64,000 nucleotides of DNA. Origin: CAZSHX01 sp964606895 (lineage in GTDB: Bacteria; Bacteroidota; Ignavibacteria; Kapaibacteriales; UBA2268). This document shows positions 1-7,683 of this stretch, piece by piece; position 1 is the first letter of the stretch, and each line of letters starts with the position of its first letter. The DNA lies in assembly GCA_964606895.1 (NCBI GenBank), contig CAZSHX010000017.1, positions 1 through 64,000 on the forward strand, in the 5' to 3' direction. The notes beneath the pieces were generated by a model. The model did no database searches. It saw nothing but the letters and a program-made list of their open reading frames with translations, and was not told where the DNA came from. The translations under genes were made by a program, and so were the position numbers.

Positions 1-40
1 GATTAAATTGAAAAGGCTTTATCCGTCAATTTATAACTAA

Positions 41-481
41 CATAACACTAGGTATAACTTCATTTTTAATTTTAAAACTAAGATTTTTGAATACAAAAAG
101 CAAATAAATTTACCAGACCCTGGTTTTTGGGGTCATGCGATTTATTCCAAAAAATTTGATACATTTATTGGATGGCTTGCTGAATACTGTTCAAGTGGTC
201 AATATGACAGAGAATCTGATGTAAAAGATAATGGAAGTCTAACCACAATACTTTATCCAAATCCAACAAACAAATCAATCATCATTAATAATGTTTGTTC
301 TTTACCGATAATAAATTACCAAATCTTCAACATTAACAATCAACTGTTGGTGGAATCTTCTGCTCAAAATATAAGCAATTCAATACAAATTGACTTTTCT
401 TCTTTCCCGACAGGGAATTATTTCTTAAATCTGACTTGCGGCAGTCAAATATATACCTACAAAGTGATTAAGGAGAATTAG
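41..481 (+). pseudogene. C-terminal remnant of a T9SS-exported protein
   Basis: An open frame of about 146 codons ends at TAG 479-481. It has no ATG, and all three frames are closed by stop codons within the first 40 bases of the window, so it is not simply the tail of an intact gene running in from the left. The last 80 or so residues look like a type A T9SS sorting domain: a YPNPTN motif followed by alternating hydrophobic strands and the ending YTYKVIKEN. That domain normally directs a secreted protein through the outer membrane. The upstream residues (for example WGHAIYSKKF) are not recognised. The likeliest reading is the surviving 3' part of a broken secreted-protein gene; a frameshift just upstream of the window is the alternative. 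Confidence 0.5.
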
Positions 482-492
482 GCAATCTTCAT

Positions 493-590
493 TGTCCCGT
501 CAGGGACAAAAGGTCGGTAGAAAATCACCCCCAAAAGATGTTCCGTCCCGGACGGGACGGAAGAATTACGTTAATACTCTTTCTACCGAG
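493..590. repeat. Nested inverted-repeat element
   Basis: The element contains three nested pairings. TGTCCC and GGGACA form a short hairpin at 493-508. A perfect 10-bp stem, TTCCGTCCCG/CGGGACGGAA with a 2-base loop, lies at 541-562. An outer pair, TCGGTAGAAA (514-523) and TTTCTACCGA (580-589), encloses the second hairpin. No gene lies here. The layout resembles the small palindromic interspersed elements common in FCB genomes; membership of a named family is not claimed. Confidence 0.6.
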
Positions 591-612
591 CTTATGTACC
601 TAACTAAGAGTT

Positions 613-689
613 GAGATGTTTAGTTGGTTAGGCGTTTAGTTGTTGAAGAGAAGAAAATCCCCCTACCCCCTTTTTTAAAGGGGGAAATG
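613..689. repeat. Composite interspersed repeat, copy 1
   Basis: A GAGATGTTTAG-type leader (613-650) is followed by a C-rich/G-rich hairpin (CCCCCTTTTTTAAAGGGGG, 666-684) ending GGGAAATGAA. A related block in inverted orientation lies at 44013-44082, with the same TAGATGTTTAG leader and C-rich tract. The part from GAAGAGAAGAAAATCCCCCT onward recurs almost exactly at 1037-1068. Confidence 0.6.
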
Positions 690-725
690 AACTTTCGTCA
701 CTCCCACTTTTAACTTTGCACTTAT

Positions 726-763
726 CATTCCCCCTGCCCCCCTTTTTCAAAGTGGGAAATGAA
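726..763. repeat. C-rich/GGGAAATGAAG repeat, copy 2
   Basis: This is a shortened copy of the hairpin unit at 655-689: a run of C followed by CTTTTTCAAAGTGGGAAATGAAG. It lies in a spacer without genes. Confidence 0.55.
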
Positions 764-798
764 GATTCTTATCCAATTTTCCATTCATAATTCATAAT

Positions 799-832
799 TT
801 CCCGACATCCCTTTTTCAAAGTGGGAAATGAA
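799..832. repeat. C-rich/GGGAAATGAAG repeat, copy 3
   Basis: The segment shares TCCCTTTTTCAAAGTGGGAAATGAAG-type sequence with the copy at 726-763, but its left half has decayed. Confidence 0.5.
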
Positions 833-841
833 GAATATTTA

Positions 842-889
842 ATCCTCTTAATCCCAAAAATCCCTGAAATCCCGGTTCAGACATTTTTC
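842..889. repeat. Half of a GTCTGAA...GGATT interspersed repeat
   Basis: On the minus strand this reads GTCTGAACCGGGATTTCAGG and continues with further GGATT motifs. It resembles the left end of the element at 12741-12877 and, more weakly, the block at 43930-43975. Related sequences are widespread in FCB-group intergenic regions (recollection, not searched). Confidence 0.45.
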
Positions 890-1036
890 CCACATATCTT
901 TTGGAATATGCGTATTTTATGCAAATATCGTGCAAATATTATGTTCGCATCGTATTTGTTTTAAATATGCATAGTCTTCATGATGAGGGCTGGTTCTATA
1001 TTTATTTTTGCAGTTAGATTTTTGAGGGTAGTCTCG

Positions 1037-1135
1037 GAAGAGAAGAAAATCCCCCTAACCCCCTTTTTCAAAATGGGAAAGGCAAATTCCCCTCTTGAGG
1101 GGTGCCCGTAGGGCGGGGTGGATTCTTTCTTCTGC
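1037..1135. repeat. C-rich repeat plus CCCCTC/GAGGGG hairpin element
   Basis: The left part repeats the unit at 645-675 almost base for base. It is followed by the hairpin CCCCTCTTGAGGGG (1089-1102) and a second small hairpin GCCCGTAGGGC (1104-1114), then a C/T-rich tail. The reading frame of the next gene can be extended into this element, but that extension is repeat DNA and not a credible N-terminus. Confidence 0.55.
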
Positions 1136-1192
1136 CTCGGGAATGACAAGAAAGCAAAAATAATTTGTTCAATTAAACATAAGGAGAATGCC

Positions 1193-2344
1193 ATGACATT
1201 CAAAAACAAGCCATGGGAATGCCAAAGAGGCGAAGACGAGAAGCATTTTGAACTTTTCAAAAAGTACCGCGATTTTGGATTCAGACGGACATACAAGAAT
1301 CTTGCTCACATGACAGGATATTCAGTCAGGACGATTGCCGAGATTGCACGGCAAAACGACTGGGTTTTTCGTGCCCGATTATTTGATAATTTCACTCATG
1401 CGGATGTAAGCAACCTCAGAGTGAGCCTTCATGAAGCTAACGTTAAAGAGCTGATTGAGGAAAAAAACAAAGTATCAATTAATTTGATGTGTCTTTACAG
1501 AGAAATTTACGGAAATTACATCGAAAACGGATATAAACTTCACGATGACCCGCGTGCTAACAGCATGCTGGCTTATTACACCAAAATTGTGAAGCTGGTA
1601 GGTCTGCTCAATAAAACAGTAAACTTCGTACTTGACGACACTCAGGCAGAAGCGGATTTCAATTTCAAGTCAATCAATTACAATTACGAATTTCCAACAG
1701 AAGATGAAATTGTTGAGGAATGCAATTTCAATAATCCTGCGACAACAAAATTCATAAAACAACTTGATAGAGAAAATAGAAAACAGGAAAAGTCCGGATT
1801 TCTGGAACCGGTTTTTGCCGCTCATGAAGAAAAGCAAAGAATTTATGAAGAAAAGTTAAAACAGAAAAAAGCTTTAGCAAATCACAAAAATTCTGAAGAA
1901 AAAACTCAAAACTCGTTCCCAAGCTCCCGCTTGGGAACGAAAGAATTTGAAAGAGGAATTGAAGATGTCCCCAAGCTGGAGCCTGGGAACAAGAAAGAAA
2001 ACAAACCTGAAAATGAAGAGCCTGAAATTGAAGAGCCTGAAATTGAATCTTTACCCCAAAAAGATGCAAAAGATGCAATCACCCAAAATTCGTTAATTGA
2101 TAATAATTTCAATGATATACCCGGAAACAGCATTGCATCTTTTTCCGAAAAAAACAAAAAAGATGCAATTTCCGGAAAGAAAAAATATGAGATAGATAAG
2201 GGTTCTGAACAATATATAATGACAGATGAGCAATTGGAAAAGATATGGTATATAGATAGGTATGAAGAAACAGATTATGAGGAAGTTGGGGAACATCTTG
2301 ACTCGTTCTCAAGCTCCAGCTTGGGAACGAGAAAAACGAAATGA
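1193..2344 (+). CDS. Terminase small-subunit-like HTH protein with repeat-bearing tail
   Basis: The 383-residue product starts at ATG 1193, 6 bases after AAGGAG, which is preferred over upstream in-frame starts lying in repeat DNA. Residues 1-60 carry the KPWE...F..Y pattern, a helix-turn-helix-like stretch (GYSVRTIAEIARQN) and DWVFRARLFD, resembling the N-terminus of phage terminase small subunits that bind packaging DNA. About residues 80-150 are helical. The remainder is a Lys/Glu-rich, probably disordered tail containing a tandem EEPEI repeat. Three palindromes of the GTTCCCAAGC...GCTTGGGAAC type sit in frame within the tail (1914-1939, 1966-1991, 2304-2329), encoding PSSRLGTK-like peptides. 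No large terminase, portal or other phage gene is nearby, so it is an orphan. DNA binding is inferred from the fold only. Confidence 0.65.
   Translation: MTFKNKPWECQRGEDEKHFELFKKYRDFGFRRTYKNLAHMTGYSVRTIAEIARQNDWVFRARLFDNFTHADVSNLRVSLHEANVKELIEEKNKVSINLMCLYREIYGNYIENGYKLHDDPRANSMLAYYTKIVKLVGLLNKTVNFVLDDTQAEADFNFKSINYNYEFPTEDEIVEECNFNNPATTKFIKQLDRENRKQEKSGFLEPVFAAHEEKQRIYEEKLKQKKALANHKNSEEKTQNSFPSSRLGTKEFERGIEDVPKLEPGNKKENKPENEEPEIEEPEIESLPQKDAKDAITQNSLIDNNFNDIPGNSIASFSEKNKKDAISGKKKYEIDKGSEQYIMTDEQLEKIWYIDRYEETDYEEVGEHLDSFSSSSLGTRKTK
1914..1939. repeat. GTTCCCAAGC palindrome A, inside a coding region
   Basis: The 11-bp stem CGTTCCCAAGC/GCTTGGGAACG has a 4-base loop and is read in frame as SFPSSRLGT. 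Confidence 0.8.
1966..1991. repeat. GTTCCCAAGC palindrome B, inside a coding region
   Basis: A diverged copy (TGTCCCCAAGC...GCCTGGGAACA) is read in the same frame as VPKLEPGN. Confidence 0.75.
2304..2329. repeat. GTTCCCAAGC palindrome C, inside a coding region
   Basis: This near-perfect copy (CGTTCTCAAGC...GCTTGGGAACG) encodes the last residues before the stop codon, SFSSSSLGT. It may have supplied the present C-terminus. Confidence 0.75.
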
Positions 2345-2378
2345 TTTAAGAATAGAGGATTAAAGCAAAATATTCAAA

Positions 2379-2404
2379 TGTTCCCAAGCAGGAGCTTGGG
2401 AACA
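2379..2404. repeat. GTTCCCAAGC palindrome D, between convergent genes
   Basis: A perfect copy (TGTTCCCAAGC/GCTTGGGAACA) lies between the terminase-like gene and the convergent GH31 gene. It could fold as a transcript-end hairpin for either, but there is no clear U-tract. Confidence 0.75.
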
Positions 2405-2428
2405 AGAAGAATAATATGATTAGAAACT

Positions 2429-5197
2429 TTATTTTTTGATAATAAAATTGGTTTGATAAATTCCGGATGCCCGGTTAGAGATTTTGCAAACATAAAATCC
2501 GCTTGCAATTTTATTGCCGGCTTCATCGCGGCAATTCCAAAGGAATTCAAATTGTCCTGCAATGGAATGGTCAATGTGCTTTTGGTAAATCAAATCCCCC
2601 GTAATTGAATAGAATTTGAAATCGAGCATCACCGGATTTTCCACGCAGTATTCAATTGCCAAAAAATCATTGAAAGGATTGGGATAAATTCTTTTCAAAT
2701 ACAAATCGCTGTCTATTTTCTGCTTATTTTCAATATCGTCAATTGAGTCGGTAATCAGGATATCTGTGCTGTCGAAGTTCCAGTTATAATGGAACCAAAG
2801 TTCTTTGCTGTCGTCAACATAAAAAGCAGATTGTTCATTCTGGAAATATTCTTTGAAAGATTTTACAATTTTCATTTTTGAATTATTTAACAGAATCATG
2901 CCGGGTTTGAAAGGAATTTTGTAAATTTTGAATGTCAAATTCATAGCTTTTGGAGCATTGATAAAACTTTTTCCGGTTTTTTTGACTTTCAGATTAATAG
3001 AAGCGGCATTAACAATGCTATTAAAACTAACAAGGTCGAACTGTTCCTTTTCGAGAGAATGTGCGGAAAGTCCGTCATCAATGTAAAGAGTAAATTTAGA
3101 TTTGGGACTAAGTGTATCGGGATAGTATTTAACAATTAAAGTGTCATATTTGTACTGAACGTTATTCTTCATTCTGGGTGCCATGGGGATAATAGAGCCG
3201 GACTTAACAAACAAAGGAAGTTTATTCAGCGGAACATCAAATTCATGTTTAGTACCACCTTCAAAAATTTTACCATCAAAATAATCAATCCATCTGCCCG
3301 AAGGGAAAAAAATTTCTCTTTTGAAAACTGAATCAACAATCGGAGCAACAAGAAAGTTATCTCCCCACAAGAACTCATCATTGATATCGGAAATTACTTT
3401 ATTTGACGGCTCATAGTAATTAATCGGTTTCATTAACGGAGTACCGGCGGTTGAATTAATATAGGACAAAGTATAATTGTAAGGCAGGAGCTCATATCTA
3501 AGATTAGAAATATCGCGAACAATAGATTTAATGGAATCATCATAGAAAATAGGTTCCGCCGGAATAGGACCGGCAAGATGAACTCTCATAATTGGCGAAA
3601 AAGCACCAAGCAGGATCCATCGAGCATAAAGTTCCTGATGGAATACATTATCAAACGGACCATACCCGCCGGCATCACTATGAAGATAGCAAGTACCACT
3701 CATAGAAGCACTAAGCATAACCGGAATCATAGCCTTAAGTCCGCCAAAAGTTCGTGCAACATCACCGCATAAGGGGTAAGCCCCAAATCTCTGAATGCCG
3801 GCCCAGCCGGCTCTTGTCATAAAGAACGGTCTTTGGTCGGGGAAATCTTTCTTGTAGCCAACATAAAGCATTTCAAGCCACAAGTTTGAATAGATATTAT
3901 GTATTTGAATTGGAGTTTTACCGTTGGAATATAATGCTGTAGTGTTTTCACAATCCGGCTCGCCACCGTCACACCACCATCCGCCAATATTCTCTTCCGA
4001 ACGAGTCTTATATTTGCTCCAGAACCAATCTACGGCTTCACGCTTAGTTAAATCGAGCAAAAGGAAACCCGGAGTGTTCTGAAGATCAACCAGTAAAGGC
4101 TTACCTGAAGAATCACCCGCATATAGTTTTTTATCTATTGCTTCCTTAAAGTTATTTAGGTTGGCGGCGACGTATGGTTCTGATATCAGAACAGTATTTA
4201 TTCCTTTATCTTTTAAATTATTAATAAGTCCGATGGGGTCAGGAAAATTATTTTTATTCCATTCGAAACTACTCATTTCATTAACACTGCCGAACCATGA
4301 CATATCCATAACTACGCCATCAATCGGAAATTCTTCATCAATCATTCTATCCATGATACCATTTAATTCTTTGTCATCATAATAATATGCACGAGATTGG
4401 ATATATCCTAAAGCCCATCTTGGAGGTAAAGGCTGTTTTCCTGTTAAATCAGTATATTTGTTAAAAATGTCTGAAAAAGAACTACCTGCTATGATATAGG
4501 TCGAAAACTTATTTGAAATTGCAGTAAACTCAATTACATCTTTGAAGCGAACATCAATAGTAAGGATGCTATAACCGGAATTATCAAATAAAACTCCATA
4601 GTTTCCGGAAGAGATAATAAATGGAACATTCAAATTGAGACAATTAGGATATCCCCATTCATACCCCCATCTATTAGCATTGAACATTGTAACTCCGCCG
4701 TTTCTTTTATTAATTGGCAAAGCCCGTTCGCCCTGTCCGTAAATGCTTTCATTTGAATCAATTTTAAAAGACACACCTGAGTAATTGTACGGAGCAAATC
4801 TGAAAAAATTATTAATTGTATCTTTCAGGAATAATTTTCCATCCCTGAAATAGCTCAGTTTTAAAGGTGACTTATTTATTTTGATTGTAACACTATCGGT
4901 GGCATATTCGAGGTAATCACCCTTATTTAAGAAATTAATTTTTAATTGAAATGGTTTTAAAATAACAGAATACGAAGTGTCGTTATTTGTAATAAAGTCA
5001 TCATGCATTGCAATTTTGATAATATCTTCAGTGAATGCCTGAATCTCAATTACGCCGTTTTCGCAATTAAGCAATAGAACGTTGTTTGAATAGCTATAAC
5101 TTTTGACATTTTGAGTATTGTAAGAAATATCTGATTGGGCAATAACTGACAAAGTGGAAAATGTAAACATCATCAAACATAACAAATTAGTCTTCAT
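2429..5197 (-). CDS. Secreted GH31 alpha-glycosidase with T9SS tail
   Basis: The 922-residue glycoside hydrolase family 31 enzyme should release alpha-linked glucose or xylose units from oligo- or polysaccharides. The start is the ATG at 5197, preceded by CGAGAG, followed by a signal peptide ending near VIAQ. An N-terminal beta-sandwich (to about residue 250) leads into the barrel with PPRWALGYIQSR and GVVMDMSWFG. The nucleophile Asp near 410 is in WWCDGGEPD, and the acid/base Asp near 479 is in CGDVARTFGG. The C-terminus has YPNPFND and a FlgD-like DEAGNKIASGFYVCKI strand, typical of T9SS cargo, so the enzyme probably acts at or outside the cell surface. Exact substrate cannot be told from sequence. 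It stands alone, without a transporter or regulator for a sugar. Confidence 0.9.
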   Translation of the reverse strand: MKTNLLCLMMFTFSTLSVIAQSDISYNTQNVKSYSYSNNVLLLNCENGVIEIQAFTEDIIKIAMHDDFITNNDTSYSVILKPFQLKINFLNKGDYLEYATDSVTIKINKSPLKLSYFRDGKLFLKDTINNFFRFAPYNYSGVSFKIDSNESIYGQGERALPINKRNGGVTMFNANRWGYEWGYPNCLNLNVPFIISSGNYGVLFDNSGYSILTIDVRFKDVIEFTAISNKFSTYIIAGSSFSDIFNKYTDLTGKQPLPPRWALGYIQSRAYYYDDKELNGIMDRMIDEEFPIDGVVMDMSWFGSVNEMSSFEWNKNNFPDPIGLINNLKDKGINTVLISEPYVAANLNNFKEAIDKKLYAGDSSGKPLLVDLQNTPGFLLLDLTKREAVDWFWSKYKTRSEENIGGWWCDGGEPDCENTTALYSNGKTPIQIHNIYSNLWLEMLYVGYKKDFPDQRPFFMTRAGWAGIQRFGAYPLCGDVARTFGGLKAMIPVMLSASMSGTCYLHSDAGGYGPFDNVFHQELYARWILLGAFSPIMRVHLAGPIPAEPIFYDDSIKSIVRDISNLRYELLPYNYTLSYINSTAGTPLMKPINYYEPSNKVISDINDEFLWGDNFLVAPIVDSVFKREIFFPSGRWIDYFDGKIFEGGTKHEFDVPLNKLPLFVKSGSIIPMAPRMKNNVQYKYDTLIVKYYPDTLSPKSKFTLYIDDGLSAHSLEKEQFDLVSFNSIVNAASINLKVKKTGKSFINAPKAMNLTFKIYKIPFKPGMILLNNSKMKIVKSFKEYFQNEQSAFYVDDSKELWFHYNWNFDSTDILITDSIDDIENKQKIDSDLYLKRIYPNPFNDFLAIEYCVENPVMLDFKFYSITGDLIYQKHIDHSIAGQFEFLWNCRDEAGNKIASGFYVCKISNRASGIYQTNFIIKK

Positions 5198-5368
5198 AAT
5201 ATTCTCTCGAAACAATATAATTGATAAACATATTCTAATAAATATTTCAATGACTTCAGGTCACTACTGAATATTCAGAATGAGAATTTGCCAAAACACT
5301 AAAGTCTCCAAATTGTTAGATATGACAAAAACTTAAAATTGAATATTTTCAAGAATTTTTTATAATTC

Positions 5369-5845
5369 TTACCTTTGAATTCTCATATAGCCGTCACCCA
5401 TAATTTTATCTTTGATTTTAGGAGCAATCTCGTTTGCCCATTTAGCGGCTAACTGCCAGCATTCATTTGAAGCCGCCGGAATAGTTAAAATGAATTTCTT
5501 GCCGGCATCTGAAGCCATAAATTTATTAATTTCGATTATTTCTTTATTTGTGAATGCTTTATGATAGACATCAACCATTTGGTTAATAAGTGTATCGGGA
5601 TTGACAGACTTTTTTAATGCATCCCAATAGGTCAACGGAGCCGCGGCAATAGCAGTTTGATAGGGCTGAATAATATTCTCAACAACATTTTTTGGCATTT
5701 CGTCAGCTTTAACATGATTCATAAACTTCAGAATATTCTCCCTTTTTTCTTTGGTTAAAACTTCGGTAGTATTTTCCTGAGCATTAGCCAAAAAAACAAA
5801 CGATAACAAAAAAATCATTCCGATTACAGCATTTTTAGTGTACAT
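5369..5845 (-). CDS. DUF2059 domain exported protein
   Basis: The 158-residue product starts at ATG 5845 after GGAGATTGAAA, which is preferred over an upstream in-frame start. Residues 1-23 form a signal peptide (hydrophobic IGMIFLLSFVFLANAQ). The rest is helical and contains the DUF2059 pattern: YHKAFTNKEI followed by INKFMASDAGKKFI. Members of the family are small periplasmic or secreted helical proteins of unknown role. It is separated by 171 bases from the GH31 start and is read in the same direction, so it may be co-transcribed, but no functional tie is evident. Confidence 0.75.
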   Translation of the reverse strand: MYTKNAVIGMIFLLSFVFLANAQENTTEVLTKEKRENILKFMNHVKADEMPKNVVENIIQPYQTAIAAAPLTYWDALKKSVNPDTLINQMVDVYHKAFTNKEIIEINKFMASDAGKKFILTIPAASNECWQLAAKWANEIAPKIKDKIMGDGYMRIQR

Positions 5846-5976
5846 TTTCAATCTCCATAAATATATTTTCAAATTTCTTTCAATTACTTTCAATAATATA
5901 AAGAAATTCTTTTTATTTTCAATATGATTTTCTTATCTTTAACATTTTATATTTATAATGATATATTAATAATAAT

Positions 5977-5984
5977 TAATTTTG
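5977..5984 (+). promoter_or_regulatory. Possible -7 promoter element (TAATTTTG)
   Basis: The sequence matches the Bacteroidota -7 consensus TAnnTTTG and lies 40 bases before the M24 peptidase start. No clear -33 TTTG partner is present, so support is weak. Confidence 0.25.
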
Positions 5985-6024
5985 AAAAATTGGGTATAAT
6001 TTATTAAATTTTTAGGAGAAGAAC

Positions 6025-7212
6025 ATGAATTTAGAAGCAATTCAACAAGCATTGAGAACTGCCGGAATGGACGGCTGGCTTTTCTACGATTTTCATAATC
6101 GTGATGCTATTGCCGCAAGAATATTAAATATGGATACTAAACGTTTTGCATCGCGCCGCTGGTACTATTTTATTCCGGCAAACGGCGAGCCGCAAAAACT
6201 TGTTCACAGAATTGAACCATGGAGATGCGACCATCTTCCCGGCAAAAAGCACGTCTATCTCCCGTGGCAGCAACAGCATGAATTGCTCAGAGGAATGCTC
6301 GAAGGTTCAAAAAAAGTTGCTATGCAATATTCTCCGAAAAATGCAATTCCTTACGTTTCAATAATTGATGGCGGTACTTGCGAATTGGTAACGAGTTTTG
6401 GCGTTGAAATCGTGTCGAGTGCAGATTTGGTTAGTCAGTTCGAATCCCATCTTTCGATGGATGACCTGCAAAGCCATATCGAAGCGAGTAAAGTAATGCA
6501 AATGGTGAAAGACGAAGCATTCAAAGAAATTGCAAGACTTGTTAAATCGGGCAACAATCCTACAGAGTATGAAATACACAGATTTATGCTTGATATCATG
6601 GCAAAAAATGAGATGCAATGCGATGACGGACCAATTGTGGCAGTTAATGAACACGCCGCAGACCCGCATTTTGAACCCACAATTGAAAACTCCCACAAAA
6701 TCAAAGAAGGCGATTTGGTACTTATTGATTTATGGGCAAAGAAAAACAAACCCGGAAGCATTTATTATGACATAACATGGATGGGTTTTGTCGGAACCGA
6801 AGTTCCTGAAAAAATTGAAAAAATATTTCAGATTGGACGTACAGCCCGTGATACCGCAGTGAATTTTGTAAGAAACAGATTTGCAAAAAATCAGCCGGTT
6901 TATGGTTGGGAAGTTGATGATGCCTGCCGCAAAGTGATTATTGATGCAGGATTGGGCGATTATTTCACCCACCGTACCGGTCACAACATCGGCGAAGAAG
7001 TTCATGGAAACGGTGTCCACATTGACAATCTTGAAACCAAGGATGAAAGACTTATTATCCCCGGCACATGTTTTTCAATTGAACCAGGTATTTACATTGA
7101 GCATGAAAAAATCGGTTTCCGTACCGAAATTGATGTTTTCGTAACCGACGAAGGTAAGGTTGAAGTTTTCGGAGCAATTCAGGAAACAATGATACCAATT
7201 TTAAATTTATAA
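6025..7212 (+). CDS. M24 family metallopeptidase (Xaa-Pro peptidase-like)
   Basis: The 395-residue cytoplasmic enzyme starts at an ATG 10 bases after AGGAG. Residues 1-150 correspond to the creatinase/prolidase N-terminal domain; 155-390 form the pita-bread domain. All five metal ligands are visible: Asp235 (LIDLWA), Asp249 (YYDITW), His320 (RTGHNIG), Glu353 (SIEPGIY) and Glu368 (FRTEIDVF). This predicts a two-metal aminopeptidase that cleaves at a Pro-containing N-terminus. It is the first gene of a peptide-utilisation run that also encodes peptide transporters and peptidase T, which supports a role in degrading imported peptides. Prolidase-like dipeptide cleavage is the main alternative. 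Confidence 0.88.
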   Translation: MNLEAIQQALRTAGMDGWLFYDFHNRDAIAARILNMDTKRFASRRWYYFIPANGEPQKLVHRIEPWRCDHLPGKKHVYLPWQQQHELLRGMLEGSKKVAMQYSPKNAIPYVSIIDGGTCELVTSFGVEIVSSADLVSQFESHLSMDDLQSHIEASKVMQMVKDEAFKEIARLVKSGNNPTEYEIHRFMLDIMAKNEMQCDDGPIVAVNEHAADPHFEPTIENSHKIKEGDLVLIDLWAKKNKPGSIYYDITWMGFVGTEVPEKIEKIFQIGRTARDTAVNFVRNRFAKNQPVYGWEVDDACRKVIIDAGLGDYFTHRTGHNIGEEVHGNGVHIDNLETKDERLIIPGTCFSIEPGIYIEHEKIGFRTEIDVFVTDEGKVEVFGAIQETMIPILNL

Positions 7213-7227
7213 AAAGAAAACTACATT

Positions 7228-7644
7228 ATGGACTTAATAACAATTGCCAAATTTTCTGAGACTTTTGAAGCTAACATCGTTAAGGGCAGACTCGAAGAGG
7301 AAGGCATAGAATGCTTACTTCAAAACGAATTAATTGTTAATACTATCTGGATGTCATCCGATGCTGTCGGTGGAATTAAACTCAAAGTAAATCCGAGTGA
7401 TGTCCAGCGGGCAAAAGAAATCCTGAATCTTGATATGGATTTCGATGAAGCTGAAGAATTCATTCCCAACGGTTCGGAAGAAGGCAATGCTTTTATTTGT
7501 CCGGTTTGTGGTTCAAAATCGGTTATAGAGACTGTTCGACCCAAATTACTGCAATTTTTAATCGGGCTGTTATTTGCCGTTTCGGCAAAATCCGAAAGCC
7601 AGAAATACAATTGCACAAGCTGTAGACATAAATGGAAAAATTAA
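7228..7644 (+). CDS. DUF2007 protein with C-terminal zinc ribbon
   Basis: The 138-residue protein starts 15 bases after the peptidase stop. Residues 1-70 match the DUF2007 fold (TFEANIVKGRLEEEGIECLL and LKVNPSDVQRAKEIL), a small ferredoxin-like domain found in many bacteria and often called a putative signal-transducing protein. The C-terminal third holds two CxxC pairs, CPVCGS and CTSCRHKW, consistent with one zinc ribbon. A hydrophobic stretch between the pairs (LLQFLIGLLFAVSAK) could be a membrane hairpin. Its role is unknown; the position suggests expression with the peptide genes. Confidence 0.75.
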   Translation: MDLITIAKFSETFEANIVKGRLEEEGIECLLQNELIVNTIWMSSDAVGGIKLKVNPSDVQRAKEILNLDMDFDEAEEFIPNGSEEGNAFICPVCGSKSVIETVRPKLLQFLIGLLFAVSAKSESQKYNCTSCRHKWKN

Positions 7645-7683
7645 GTTTTTCATAAATTTATTTAATTAAAAAAAGGAACAAAT

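Noticed and set aside
1118..1192. N-terminal extension of the terminase-like gene
   Set aside because: The added codons are interspersed-repeat DNA, and a good AAGGAG points to ATG 1193.
961..1296. A 111-codon minus-strand frame across the repeat region
   Set aside because: It runs through the C-rich hairpin elements and into the start of the terminase-like gene; no protein-like pattern or ribosome-binding site.
1752..2312. Several minus-strand frames opposite the repeat-bearing tail
   Set aside because: They are the complement of a Lys/Glu-rich tail and of the palindromes, which are open in several frames.
1914..2404. CRISPR-like repeats from the four palindromes
   Set aside because: Spacing is irregular (26, 312 and 49 bases between copies) and three copies are translated.
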